From contig CAJTOU010000009.1 of NCBI GenBank assembly GCA_910577835.1, positions 16,321-80,320 on the forward strand: 64,000 bases of DNA. The letters are read 5' to 3'. Below the pieces are notes generated by a model, which ran no database searches, had not been told where the DNA came from, and saw only the letters and a list, made by a program, of their open reading frames with translations. This document shows, piece after piece, positions 16,538 to 25,581 of the stretch; the first letter of the stretch is position 1; each line of letters opens with the position of its first letter. The position numbers were made by a program, and so were the translations under genes. The DNA is from an uncultured Lachnospiraceae bacterium. Lineage in GTDB: Bacteria > Bacillota_A > Clostridia > Lachnospirales > Lachnospiraceae.

Positions 16538-17896
16538 TTACAATATATCTATGTATTCTCCTGCCAACGCTTTATTCATGCTTCTTACTGCACAGAATTT
16601 TCCACACATGGAACAGGTATCCTCGTGCTCCGGTTTTCTGTCCTCACGGATTTTCTTTGCAGTTTCAGGGTCTATGGCACACGCCCACTGACCTTCCCAG
16701 TCAAGCTCACGTCTTGCATCCGCCATTCTATCATCTACGTCTCTTGCTCCTCTTATGCCCTTTGCAATATCAGCAGCGTGGGCAGCTATTTTAGAAGCAA
16801 TAATTCCCTGCTTTACATCTTCCACATTTGGAAGTGCCAGATGCTCTGCTGGAGTGACATAACAAAGGAATGCAGCTCCGGAGGCAGCAGCGATAGCACC
16901 GCCGATAGCGGAGGTAATATGGTCATAGCCCGGCGCAATATCTGTAACCAGCGGACCAAGCACATAAAACGGAGCTCCGCCGCAAATCGTCTGCTGAATC
17001 TTCATATTTGCGGCAATCTGGTCCATAGACATATGTCCCGGCCCCTCCACCATTACCTGAACATCCTTTGCCCATGCACGCTTTGTCAGTTCGCCGAGCC
17101 TTACAAGCTCCTCTATCTGGCATACATCGGATGCATCTGCAAGACAGCCCGGCCGGCAGGCATCGCCAAGAGAAATCGTTACATCATATTCACGGCAGAT
17201 ATCAAGAATTTCATCATAATATTCATAAAACGGATTTTCATTTCCTGTCATACACATCCATGCAAATACCAGAGAACCGCCTCTGGATACAATATTCATT
17301 TTTCTCTTATGATGTTTGATTTGGTCAATCGTCTTTCTTGTAATTCCGCAGTGAAGTGTTACAAAATCAACTCCGTCTTCTGCATGAAGCCTTACCACAT
17401 CAATAAAATCCTTTGCAGTCAAAGTATTCAAATCCCTCTGATAATGAATAACGGAATCATATACAGGCACTGTTCCTATCATGGCAGGACATTCTGAAGT
17501 AAGCTTTCTTCGAAATGGAATCGTATCTCCATGTGAGGACAGGTCCATAATGGCATGCGCTCCCATATCTACCGCTGCCATTACCTTTTTCATCTCTATA
17601 TCATAGTCCTTGCAGTCTCTTGAAACTCCAAGATTTACATTTATCTTTGTTTTCAACATGGAACCGACACCCTGCGGGTCAATACATTTGTGATTTTTAT
17701 TTGCACAGATAACCACTTTTCCGGCAGCCACTAATGGCATAAGCTCCTGTGGTGTCATTAATTCCTTCTCTGCAACAGCTTCAAGTTCCCTTGTGACAAT
17801 GCCCTTTCTTGCAGCTTCCATCTGAGTAGCATACTCTTTTATTATGGCATCCTGTTTTATTATAGTATCCTGTTTTATTGTATCATCCTTTTTCAT
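16538..17896 (-). CDS. thiC: Phosphomethylpyrimidine synthase
   Basis: 452 residues. A radical-SAM enzyme that rearranges 5-aminoimidazole ribotide to the pyrimidine precursor of thiamin. The catalytic core (MVEGPGHMSMDQIA, GPLVTDIAPGYDHITSAIGG) and C-terminal cluster motif (Cys428, Cys431, Cys435) are present; the cysteine spacing is the shorter clostridial form (CSMCGKFC). The N-terminus is odd: before the usual TQMEAARKG it carries residues encoded by three 18-bp repeats (17827-17880). No TPP riboswitch and no other thiamin gene is seen nearby. Confidence 0.95.
   Translation of the reverse strand: MKKDDTIKQDTIIKQDAIIKEYATQMEAARKGIVTRELEAVAEKELMTPQELMPLVAAGKVVICANKNHKCIDPQGVGSMLKTKINVNLGVSRDCKDYDIEMKKVMAAVDMGAHAIMDLSSHGDTIPFRRKLTSECPAMIGTVPVYDSVIHYQRDLNTLTAKDFIDVVRLHAEDGVDFVTLHCGITRKTIDQIKHHKRKMNIVSRGGSLVFAWMCMTGNENPFYEYYDEILDICREYDVTISLGDACRPGCLADASDVCQIEELVRLGELTKRAWAKDVQVMVEGPGHMSMDQIAANMKIQQTICGGAPFYVLGPLVTDIAPGYDHITSAIGGAIAAASGAAFLCYVTPAEHLALPNVEDVKQGIIASKIAAHAADIAKGIRGARDVDDRMADARRELDWEGQWACAIDPETAKKIREDRKPEHEDTCSMCGKFCAVRSMNKALAGEYIDIL
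17827..17880 (-). repeat. Three 18-bp tandem repeats in the 5' end of thiC
   Basis: Units of 18 bp with the minus-strand core AATAAAACAGGAT encode IKQDTI/IKQDAI-type residues upstream of the conserved ThiC start region. They are in frame and do not disturb the domain; they may reflect a recent extension of the N-terminus. Confidence 0.7.
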
Positions 17897-18030
17897 TTTA
17901 TATTAATCCTTTCCATTATTTACTTTACTGCTTTTGCCGCAGCTTATCACGCCATCATCTCTTTGCTGTCACAGAAAATCATTTCTTATTTCCTGTAACA
18001 AAATATTTTCAAGTTTTGGATAATTGTTTT

Positions 18031-19725
18031 CTACAAAACAAAAAATCCCTGCAAATCATCTGCGATTCTGTTTTCTATTAACATCGCCTGTTCTCTGTTC
18101 TCTGCACTGACTGAGATATATGCCTTCAGTTTTGGCTCCGTACCAGACGGGCGAATTACCACAGAACAATTTTTTTCTAAAAGAAACTTCAATACATCCG
18201 ATTTTGGCAGACCATCAATTCCCTTTGAATAATCCAGACAGGTATGGACCTTCTTTCCTCCTATGCTTTCCAGTCCGCTGCGAAATTTCTGCATAATCTC
18301 CTGCATTTTTAAAAATCCCTGTGCGCCCTCAAACTCATAAGAATGAAGTGTATTCAGACAGAAACCATATTGGCGATACAGCTCGCTGAGCTTTTCTGTC
18401 AGGCTGATTCCCAGAGAAGCATACCATGCGAACATCTCACAAATCAGAAATGCTCCGTTTACCGCATCCTTGTCTCTGACATATGTACCAGACAGATAAC
18501 CATAACTTTCCTCAAAGCCGAAGATATATGAATCCTCTTTTCCTTCGTTTTCCAGAAATCCAATCTGCTCCCCGATAAATTTAAAACCTGTCAGTACATT
18601 AACTGTCTGCACTCCATAATGTGCGGCAATGCGTTCTCCCATATCTGTTGTTACAATAGTTTTCACAAGCATCGGCGCTTCCGGCATGGTTTTCAGAGCC
18701 TGACGTCTGGAACAGATATAATCCAGCAGAAGAATTCCTGTTTCATTTCCTGACAAAAGCACATACTCTCCTGAAGAATCTTTTACCGCGATTCCCACAC
18801 GGTCACAATCGGGGTCTGTGGCAAGCAATAAATCAGCATTATGCTCTCTGGCATATTTCATGCCAAGCTCCATTGCTTCACGAATCTCAGGATTTGGATA
18901 AGGGCAGGTTGGAAAAGTGCCGTCAGGCTGCTCCTGTTCCTTTACTACGGTAATATTTTGATAACCGGATTCCTTTAATGTGCGAAGAACAGGCAAAAGC
19001 CCTGTACCATTCAGAGGTGAATATATAATTGCCACATTTTTATCAATCTTTGCATCCCCAAGTACAGACTGCTTTTTTACAGCCTCGACAAAATCAGTAT
19101 ATACCTGCTCTGGAATATACTGAATGATACCTGTTTTTACGCCCTCGGAAAATGCCAAATTTTTCACATCGGAAAAAATATCCAGTTTCTCTATCTCTGC
19201 CAGAATTTCGGCCGCTGCCTCTGTGGTAATCTGGCAGCCATCTGCGTTGTATACTTTATAACCATTATATTTTGAAGGATTGTGGGAAGCCGTTACCATA
19301 ATTCCCGCCGCGCAGTGAAGGCGTCTCACTGCAAAGGACAGGCAGGGTGTAGGCATAAGCTGTGAATATATATGTACTTTAATTCCGTTTGCAGCAAACA
19401 CTCCGCTGGCAACTTCGGCAAACAGCTTGGATTTTATGCGTGAATCGTAGCTGACAGCGATTTTTTGATGCTCCTTCGGAAACTTTTTCACTATATAGTC
19501 GGCAAGGCCCTGTGAAGCCTTTGCGACAGTATGAATATTCATACGATTGGTGCCCGCGCCAATCACTCCTCTTAATCCCCCTGTTCCAAAAGTAAGGTTC
19601 CGGTAAAAGGCTTCCTCTATTTTTTCCTCATCTCCTGCCATTTTTTTCAGTTCTTTTATTACATCAGCATCAGAAAATGCATGTTCTGTCCATAGCTGAT
19701 ATTGTTCCAAAATTTTATTTTCCAT
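18031..19725 (-). CDS. pgcA: Phospho-sugar mutase (alpha-phosphoglucomutase/phosphomannomutase)
   Basis: 564 residues, the length of Bacillus PgcA-type enzymes that interconvert glucose-1-P and glucose-6-P (or the mannose pair). The catalytic phosphoserine loop (TASHNPSKYNGYK), metal loop (DPDCDRVGIA), sugar-binding GFEESYGYLSG and phosphate-binding RPSGTEPKLKAY are intact. The enzyme could feed sugar nucleotides to the exopolysaccharide operon, but no genetic link is shown beyond proximity. Start ATG 19725 has AAGGAG upstream. Confidence 0.9.
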   Translation of the reverse strand: MENKILEQYQLWTEHAFSDADVIKELKKMAGDEEKIEEAFYRNLTFGTGGLRGVIGAGTNRMNIHTVAKASQGLADYIVKKFPKEHQKIAVSYDSRIKSKLFAEVASGVFAANGIKVHIYSQLMPTPCLSFAVRRLHCAAGIMVTASHNPSKYNGYKVYNADGCQITTEAAAEILAEIEKLDIFSDVKNLAFSEGVKTGIIQYIPEQVYTDFVEAVKKQSVLGDAKIDKNVAIIYSPLNGTGLLPVLRTLKESGYQNITVVKEQEQPDGTFPTCPYPNPEIREAMELGMKYAREHNADLLLATDPDCDRVGIAVKDSSGEYVLLSGNETGILLLDYICSRRQALKTMPEAPMLVKTIVTTDMGERIAAHYGVQTVNVLTGFKFIGEQIGFLENEGKEDSYIFGFEESYGYLSGTYVRDKDAVNGAFLICEMFAWYASLGISLTEKLSELYRQYGFCLNTLHSYEFEGAQGFLKMQEIMQKFRSGLESIGGKKVHTCLDYSKGIDGLPKSDVLKFLLEKNCSVVIRPSGTEPKLKAYISVSAENREQAMLIENRIADDLQGFFVL

Positions 19726-19919
19726 TGTCTTTTCTCCTTAATTTGCCGCCAAGAATACTGGCAGACAAAGTTTTCACATACTAATCTTACCATAGAGAAA
19801 GAGATTTATCAATTTTTTTCTTTCATCAAATTTTATAATTGGACATGTAACAGCAAAAAGAAGTAAAACAATTTTTCCAGTTTATAAAAACAAGTGAAAT
19901 AATACAAGAAAGAGAAGTT

Positions 19920-20252
19920 ATGAAAATACAGAATTTGATTGTAATTGAAAATGGTTTTGATTTGGTGCATGGGATTCAAAGTAAATATTCTGATTTTCAT
20001 AAATATTTAACAGAGTATAAAGAAATCCATGGAATATAATCCGAATCTTTTTATAAAGAAAAAAGAAAAATGTTAGAAGATTTTGTAAGAAAATATCTAT
20101 ATGTTCTTGGACATTTTCTGTCAAAGGTTGACTTTAACTATTTTTTAAAAATCAAAAGAAATTCCAAACCAGACTGTAATTCAAAATCTGATTTGGAGCA
20201 TGCAGAGAAACTTGCGAAAAGTCTTGATATAGATAATTATTATATAATTTAG
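19920..20252 (+). pseudogene. Remnant of an AbiH-family abortive-infection gene
   Basis: A start at 19920 opens with NLIVIENGFDLVHGIQSKYS, matching the N-terminal signature of AbiH phage-defence proteins (IGNGFDLAHG-type) with Gly changed to Glu. An in-frame TAA follows at 20037. The same frame then continues open for 70 codons to 20252. AbiH proteins are usually 250-350 residues, so most of the gene is missing. It stands alone on the plus strand among minus-strand genes. Assignment rests on the first 30 residues only. Confidence 0.55.
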
Positions 20253-20277
20253 ATTTAAGATTTTTTCTAGTACCTTT

Positions 20278-21447
20278 TTATAATAAAGTAAAAATAATGA
20301 GCTTGTCAGCAAAAAAATTCTTTAGTTTTTTTCTGATTTTTTTATAAATAGGTATATATGTATATTTTTTTAAAACTTTACTAAATGGCTTTGTATCCAG
20401 CTCCCTTAGAAAATCCAGACTTTTATCCGAAATTTTAACTGATTTATCAAAATAGGTATTTCCCTTAAATATCTCGTCAAAATTCCTCTCAAAAACCTTC
20501 ATTTGAGGTTTTGCCTGCTCAAACAATTCTTCTCCTCTTCTATTATTTAGCAAAATCATAGAAGCTCCTTTGTCGTCATCCAGTTTCTTTTCCAGTCCCC
20601 AAAAATCTGCCAGTGTAATATCTGCTCTTCTTGGAATTCCTTTGAACTGGCACTCCCCGCAACAGGGTCTCATATACAGGTTATAGCTTAGATAACCCTC
20701 CATAAATAAATTATCCTTCTGTTCAAACACCAGAGATTCACCATTTTCAAAATCAATTCTGGTACATCTTGGCGATTTCTTCCATCCCTCTTTTTTATAT
20801 TTAAACCAGACCTTTACCACTTTGCTTCCCATATTTTTTTCTATTTCTGAAAGCCATGCTTTATATGCTTTCGGCGAATTTACTCCTCTACATATAAAAT
20901 CAATTGTGACAAGATTTGAATATTCCTTTTCAAGATAGGTATACAATCCTGATACCTGACAGGGACAGCCACAAAAAACCACACTCTTTCCTGAATTTAG
21001 ATAGTTCTTTATTTCACGAAATACATATCCCATACTGCTTTGTATATATTTCGACTGCCTTATTTTTTTCAATTCGTTTGTATGTTTTATCACAATATGC
21101 CTTACCAAATTTTCTTTCTCATACTCTGCACCAATCACCACACCATCTTTTTGCAGAATCACTTTTGCTAACTCTGAAAACGCCCCTCCTGAAGTACTGT
21201 GAAATCGAATGTCTTCCTCCCTGCTCCACGCCGCATAGGTTTTGGGAATAGTATGGTTACCGTTTTCCTTTGACATACGTTTAAGACATGTTTGTTCACA
21301 TGCTTTACAGTGTATGCATACATTTTTATCTATTACAGGATATTCAAAACCATTGCTGTCTGACTGCATTTCTATGGCATTCACCGGACAAATATTTGCG
21401 CATGAGGCACAGCCTGTACACTGATTTTTTTCAATCCACAAAACCAT
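20278..21447 (-). CDS. FrhB-like Fe-S protein (F420 hydrogenase/dehydrogenase beta-subunit family) of the EPS operon
   Basis: About 389 residues. An N-terminal 2x[4Fe-4S] ferredoxin domain has CTGCASCANICP and CIHCKACEQTCL. The FrhB N- and C-terminal domains follow, with further cysteines (FCGCPCQ, RPCCGECQF). Members in polysaccharide loci often sit next to pyruvyltransferases and are thought to act in sugar modification; the reaction is unknown. The first in-frame ATG (21459) lies inside the GGAGG site, so ATG 21447 is chosen, two bases after the acetyltransferase stop. Last gene of the EPS operon. Confidence 0.8.
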   Translation of the reverse strand: MVLWIEKNQCTGCASCANICPVNAIEMQSDSNGFEYPVIDKNVCIHCKACEQTCLKRMSKENGNHTIPKTYAAWSREEDIRFHSTSGGAFSELAKVILQKDGVVIGAEYEKENLVRHIVIKHTNELKKIRQSKYIQSSMGYVFREIKNYLNSGKSVVFCGCPCQVSGLYTYLEKEYSNLVTIDFICRGVNSPKAYKAWLSEIEKNMGSKVVKVWFKYKKEGWKKSPRCTRIDFENGESLVFEQKDNLFMEGYLSYNLYMRPCCGECQFKGIPRRADITLADFWGLEKKLDDDKGASMILLNNRRGEELFEQAKPQMKVFERNFDEIFKGNTYFDKSVKISDKSLDFLRELDTKPFSKVLKKYTYIPIYKKIRKKLKNFFADKLIIFTLL

Positions 21448-21449
21448 AA

Positions 21450-22013
21450 TTACCTCCATGTATCATTTTGTCTTACAATTCTTGCCGGATTTCCCGCTAC
21501 TGTTACATTGGGAGGTACATCTTTTGTCACTACTGAACCTGCGGCAATAATCGAATTTTCTCCAATTGTAACACCTTTTAAAATAATGACTTTGCTTCCA
21601 ATCCATACATGATTGCCTATTTTTACAGGTTTTCCTAAGTCCTCAATCCCATTGACAGAATGTCCATCACAGTCCATAATCAACACATCATGTGCAATTG
21701 CAACGTCATATCCAATACTGATTTTATTCTTACATCTGATTTTTGTATCTGAATTACAAAAACCTGAACCCAGCTCCAGTCGCCCGCCATCAAATATTTG
21801 TATATCACATCCATAATAAAACCTAAAAATATCTTCTACACATAACTCTGATTTTCTTCCCATTCGAAGCAATGTGCTTCTTTTGTAACCTCTTTTATGC
21901 TTATCACCTAAAACCAAACGATTTTTTATATAAATAACAGATGAACTGCATTTATCGATTTTTGCATTTTTTAACCACAATTTCGGAATTCGCTTTTTTA
22001 ATATATTTCTCAT
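21450..22013 (-). CDS. Hexapeptide-repeat acyltransferase (LbH O-acetyltransferase type)
   Basis: 187 residues. The C-terminal half has the left-handed beta-helix hexapeptide pattern and the catalytic-histidine region of maltose/galactoside acetyltransferases, ending in the usual AAGSVVTKDVPPNVTVAGNPARIV. It probably O-acetylates a sugar of the polysaccharide repeat unit. It overlaps the leader of the downstream FrhB-like gene and follows the broken SDR gene by 27 bp. Confidence 0.85.
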   Translation of the reverse strand: MRNILKKRIPKLWLKNAKIDKCSSSVIYIKNRLVLGDKHKRGYKRSTLLRMGRKSELCVEDIFRFYYGCDIQIFDGGRLELGSGFCNSDTKIRCKNKISIGYDVAIAHDVLIMDCDGHSVNGIEDLGKPVKIGNHVWIGSKVIILKGVTIGENSIIAAGSVVTKDVPPNVTVAGNPARIVRQNDTWR

Positions 22014-22040
22014 ATTTTTCCCTTTATTTTAATTTTTCCC

Positions 22041-22871
22041 TTACTTGATATGGTTTCCAAGATTGCAGGCAATAATTTCTCCATTAATACATCTTGCACA
22101 ATCACTGATTAGAAATCCTGCAACTTCTGCAATTTCCTCTGCCCGAAGAATTCGTTTACCTGTGACAGGAGCATGATACAGATTTGATTCAGGGTCAACA
22201 AAATTAATGTCTGTTGCCGTTATTCCCGGCGCAACTGCATTAATACGGATTCCGTTTGCTGCATATTTCTTTGCAAGCCCCTTTACTAGACTGTTTAATC
22301 CCGCCTTTGTTATTCCATAAAGATGTGTATCTGACATAATTCCGCGCTCAGACGTAACAAACAATAATGTTCCAGCTTTTTTATTTTCCAAAAAATGTTT
22401 TATCACCTGCTACGATAGAATATATGCTCCCTTCAGATTAACATTGAAAATATTCTCATAATCTTCTTCTGTATATTTAACAAAATCCTTTTCAAAAAAA
22501 ATTCCTGCATTGCTGACCACAATATCTAATGAACTATGAAATAGTCCAAGTATTTCATAGAAATTCTTCTCTATATTTTCAATATCGCCAATATCAAATA
22601 CTGCTGTTTTACATTTTTCTTTCCCCAGTTTTTTTCCTGCAGCAAGAAGCTTTTCTTCCTTTCTTCCTGTAATACAGACTGAACCTCCTCCTGACAGACA
22701 TTTTTGCGCTACGGCATATCCGATTCCGCTGCTTCCTCCGGTAATCAGAATATTTTTTCCCGCATATAAATTGTTTTCTGTACAGCTTGTTATATTTACA
22801 TATGTCTTATTTTCGGGAATACCCTTAAAAATATATTTTATACTGCGTTTTACAAAATCTTTTGTTCCCAT
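22041..22871 (-). pseudogene. Short-chain dehydrogenase/reductase interrupted by an in-frame amber codon
   Basis: Reading from ATG 22871 (GGAGG upstream) gives an SDR of 276 codons. TAG at 22410-22412 replaces residue 154. The N-terminal part has the NAD(P)-binding TGGSSGIG and the SNAG motif; the C-terminal part, in the same frame, has the catalytic YGITK and the APGITATDI loop. All SDR motifs survive on both sides, so the nonsense change is recent or a sequencing error. A GTG two codons after the stop could restart translation, but that product would lack the cofactor-binding fold. Confidence 0.8.
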
Positions 22872-22888
22872 TGCATACCTCCAGTAAA

Positions 22889-24031
22889 TCAGTAATTATC
22901 ACTAAAATATTGTTTATAAAGTATTTCAGGTATTTTCTCTTTATTATTAAAATTTAAAGTATATATTTTATCACCAAAGGTTGGAATCATATGTATATTT
23001 CCTTCCCTGTCTGTGAATCCTCCTGCACACTTTGCTTTCTGCCTATCATTAATAACAGCAACTTTTTTCAATTCACATTTCACTACATCATATTCCCAAA
23101 ATATTTCTCCATCGCCCACAATTCCATAAATTTTTCCATTTATTCCAAGCTTTGTTCCATAACAGCCAAAATACGTCTCCATATAAAGCATCTCAACATA
23201 ATTTTTCCTTACATCAATTTTTAAAATTCCATTATACAGCGAAAAACCATAAATATTGCCATCCACTGAAACCACAGCATGAAAAACCATACATTCAGAA
23301 AGAAATTTTCCAATAAAAACAAATTTTTCTGTTGGAGGATAAAACATTATCACTCTTTCATTTCTCTCCGGCAAAAAATAGACATATCCATTTGGATGCA
23401 CCACAGAAGCGCAATAGCGCAGCTTATTATAAAAACCATGCAGCAGTTTTATTTTATGGACCTGCCATGAAACTGTATTTATTGCCAGAAGATGATTTGT
23501 ATTTCTTGGGGGCTGGTATATTATCCCATTCTTACAAAGAACACCTCCATAATGATGTTCTCCTTTATAATTTATAGAAATATCTATTTCTTCTGTCTCT
23601 AATTTCTGACAATCTATCCGAAGCACTTTATTACATGCTCTTGGAAATGCAAACACATATGGACCTTTTTGTCCTCCACCGCTCCATTTAAATTTCTCTT
23701 CTGACAGCAGCCCCCATTTTTTATATTCCAAAGTATCAGTATTAAACAGAATAATTTGACGGCTGGAATTAGGAATACAACAAGCAGTGGTTTCATTTAT
23801 TAAAACCCCGCCTACATACTTTCCTTCTCTATAATCTTTGATTTCTGTATGCAAAATATCTTTTACCATTAAATTTTGAAATCTGTCTGTAAATTCTTGC
23901 AAAGCACTTAATGAATTTTCCCAATTCTTTTCAGGTACACATTTTATCTTATAAAAAAAGTTATGCATAAATAAAAACATCATCATTTTTCTTTTTATGC
24001 CCTTTATATGTCCTATGATTCTTCTTAACAT
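22889..24031 (-). CDS. Unknown protein of the EPS operon, beta-propeller-like
   Basis: 380 residues, not assigned to a known family. After an N-terminal basic, hydrophobic stretch it shows repeating blocks of about 45 residues built on patterns such as YVGGVLINE, YGGVLCKNGIIY and GGFTDREGNIHMIP, as in kelch or PQQ-like beta-propellers. No signal peptide is clear. It lies between the flippase and the SDR gene, so a role in polysaccharide modification is possible; nothing in the sequence proves it. Confidence 0.6.
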   Translation of the reverse strand: MLRRIIGHIKGIKRKMMMFLFMHNFFYKIKCVPEKNWENSLSALQEFTDRFQNLMVKDILHTEIKDYREGKYVGGVLINETTACCIPNSSRQIILFNTDTLEYKKWGLLSEEKFKWSGGGQKGPYVFAFPRACNKVLRIDCQKLETEEIDISINYKGEHHYGGVLCKNGIIYQPPRNTNHLLAINTVSWQVHKIKLLHGFYNKLRYCASVVHPNGYVYFLPERNERVIMFYPPTEKFVFIGKFLSECMVFHAVVSVDGNIYGFSLYNGILKIDVRKNYVEMLYMETYFGCYGTKLGINGKIYGIVGDGEIFWEYDVVKCELKKVAVINDRQKAKCAGGFTDREGNIHMIPTFGDKIYTLNFNNKEKIPEILYKQYFSDNY

Positions 24032-24042
24032 AATAATACTTT

Positions 24043-25581
24043 CTATCTTCTTATTGTTTTGATTTTAAAATATATTATTCTCATTACAGTCCTGATTTCT
24101 TTTCTTTCCAGCTCAAGAGCTGATGTAATAAGGAAACTTCCTGCTCCAAATAAAAAGCCATATTTTACAAAATTCATCCATGAGTTCACTACAAGATTCA
24201 CAGATATAAAATAAAATAATCCTGTCACAACAAAACAAACTGCTATATGCCGAAATATAATCTTTAAAAAAATACTCATTTTTATTTTGAGATATCTTCC
24301 AGCAAAATATGGCGCTGTCCAGAAGTGAACAATAAGATTTAATACAGTAGTAGTTCCTACTACTGCATATCCACCCAATTTAGTATTTGCAATTAATAAA
24401 AACATAGAAATAACATTTAATACACCACTGCATATGGTAATCCAGCATACAGCCTTCAGATTATCTGTTAAGGTATATACATAAAACAATGGTCTTACCA
24501 CAGTGACCAGAATATCTCCAATAATCACAATTACTGTCAAGGTGAATATTCTTGAATTATCCTGACCTGGAATCCACAGCTCCAGAAAATTCTTTCCAAG
24601 AACAACAAAACAGACAAAAAAAACATTTCCTGCAATTGCTACACTTTTCATGGCAACCTTTAAATAATCCACCAGCCTTTCTGTTTCTCCTTTTGCATAA
24701 GCCTCCAGTTGCTTTGGCTGAAATGCACTGACCATAACATTCGTAAATAACGTCATTAATCTTCCTATCATCTTTGATATGGAAACCTGTCCCATCACAA
24801 CGCCTGACAATAGTTTATTACAGACAAGCAGGTCCAGTCCTGAATTCAGCATATTTCCAATATTATTAATCGAATTCCATATTCCCGATGAAAGAAGTTT
24901 TTTCACTTTTTCAAAAGAAAAATCTTTTTTATGAATCTGCAGCTCTGGTGTCAGATATTTTGTACAATGTAAATTCATCCATAAATTTACTATCGCAGCA
25001 GCAAGACTTCCAGCTGCCATATAATAAACATGAATTTTTGTGAAATAAATCAGTCCTGCCAGTGTGAAAGCGTTAATAAGGGCTGATATACCACTGTTTC
25101 TGTAAGTAATACTTGTTTTATTTTTTATAAAGGCACTGACTGAAAAAACGGTCCCTGTCACATTGATACACCATTTCAAAAGAACCAGAAAAAATAACAA
25201 TTTTACATCTGAAACCAGATTGTCTGAAATATTTAAAATAAACTGTAATTTCCATACCATTGCCGAACATGGTACAAACAAAAGAACTGCCAGTATCAAA
25301 TCTGCCACTGCTACGGAACTGTAAAATTTATTTGCCTCTTTATAATTCCCGTTATGATATTCGATTGCAATATATCTGGCAGCAAAAGCATTGAGTGCTA
25401 CTGTAATAATATCTATATAGGTAACACATGTATTCGCCAAATCTACAAAGCCATTCGCCTCAATACCAATATTTCGGGTAATTACTGGTGTTAAAATAAT
25501 ATTTATAAGTGCAGTAATTAAAATAGAAATACCATTCCAAATAATATTTTTTATAATCTGTTTCCCAGAATCAGTATTCAT
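24043..25581 (-). CDS. Polysaccharide flippase (Wzx-type, MOP superfamily)
   Basis: 512 residues with 12-14 predicted membrane helices. The N-terminus (NIIWNGISILITALINIILTP) and NSGLDLLVCNKLLS segment are typical of O-antigen/capsule flippases. It would move the lipid-linked repeat unit across the membrane for polymerisation by the Wzy-like protein at 30066. Its start overlaps the end of the broken pyruvyltransferase gene by 11 bases. Confidence 0.88.
   Translation of the reverse strand: MNTDSGKQIIKNIIWNGISILITALINIILTPVITRNIGIEANGFVDLANTCVTYIDIITVALNAFAARYIAIEYHNGNYKEANKFYSSVAVADLILAVLLFVPCSAMVWKLQFILNISDNLVSDVKLLFFLVLLKWCINVTGTVFSVSAFIKNKTSITYRNSGISALINAFTLAGLIYFTKIHVYYMAAGSLAAAIVNLWMNLHCTKYLTPELQIHKKDFSFEKVKKLLSSGIWNSINNIGNMLNSGLDLLVCNKLLSGVVMGQVSISKMIGRLMTLFTNVMVSAFQPKQLEAYAKGETERLVDYLKVAMKSVAIAGNVFFVCFVVLGKNFLELWIPGQDNSRIFTLTVIVIIGDILVTVVRPLFYVYTLTDNLKAVCWITICSGVLNVISMFLLIANTKLGGYAVVGTTTVLNLIVHFWTAPYFAGRYLKIKMSIFLKIIFRHIAVCFVVTGLFYFISVNLVVNSWMNFVKYGFLFGAGSFLITSALELERKEIRTVMRIIYFKIKTIRR

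Noticed and set aside
16529..17497. 322-codon open frame opposite thiC
   Set aside because: Composition is typical of an antisense shadow (Cys/His/Ser-rich), while thiC is fully conserved on the other strand.
17897..18030. TPP riboswitch upstream of thiC
   Set aside because: No CTGAGA or ACCTGATCTGG-type consensus in the 134-bp gap.
22410..22412. Amber codon in the SDR as a pyrrolysine or other recoding site
   Set aside because: SDRs have no functional residue needing recoding here, and no recoding signal or pyrrolysine gene is visible; nonsense mutation is simpler.
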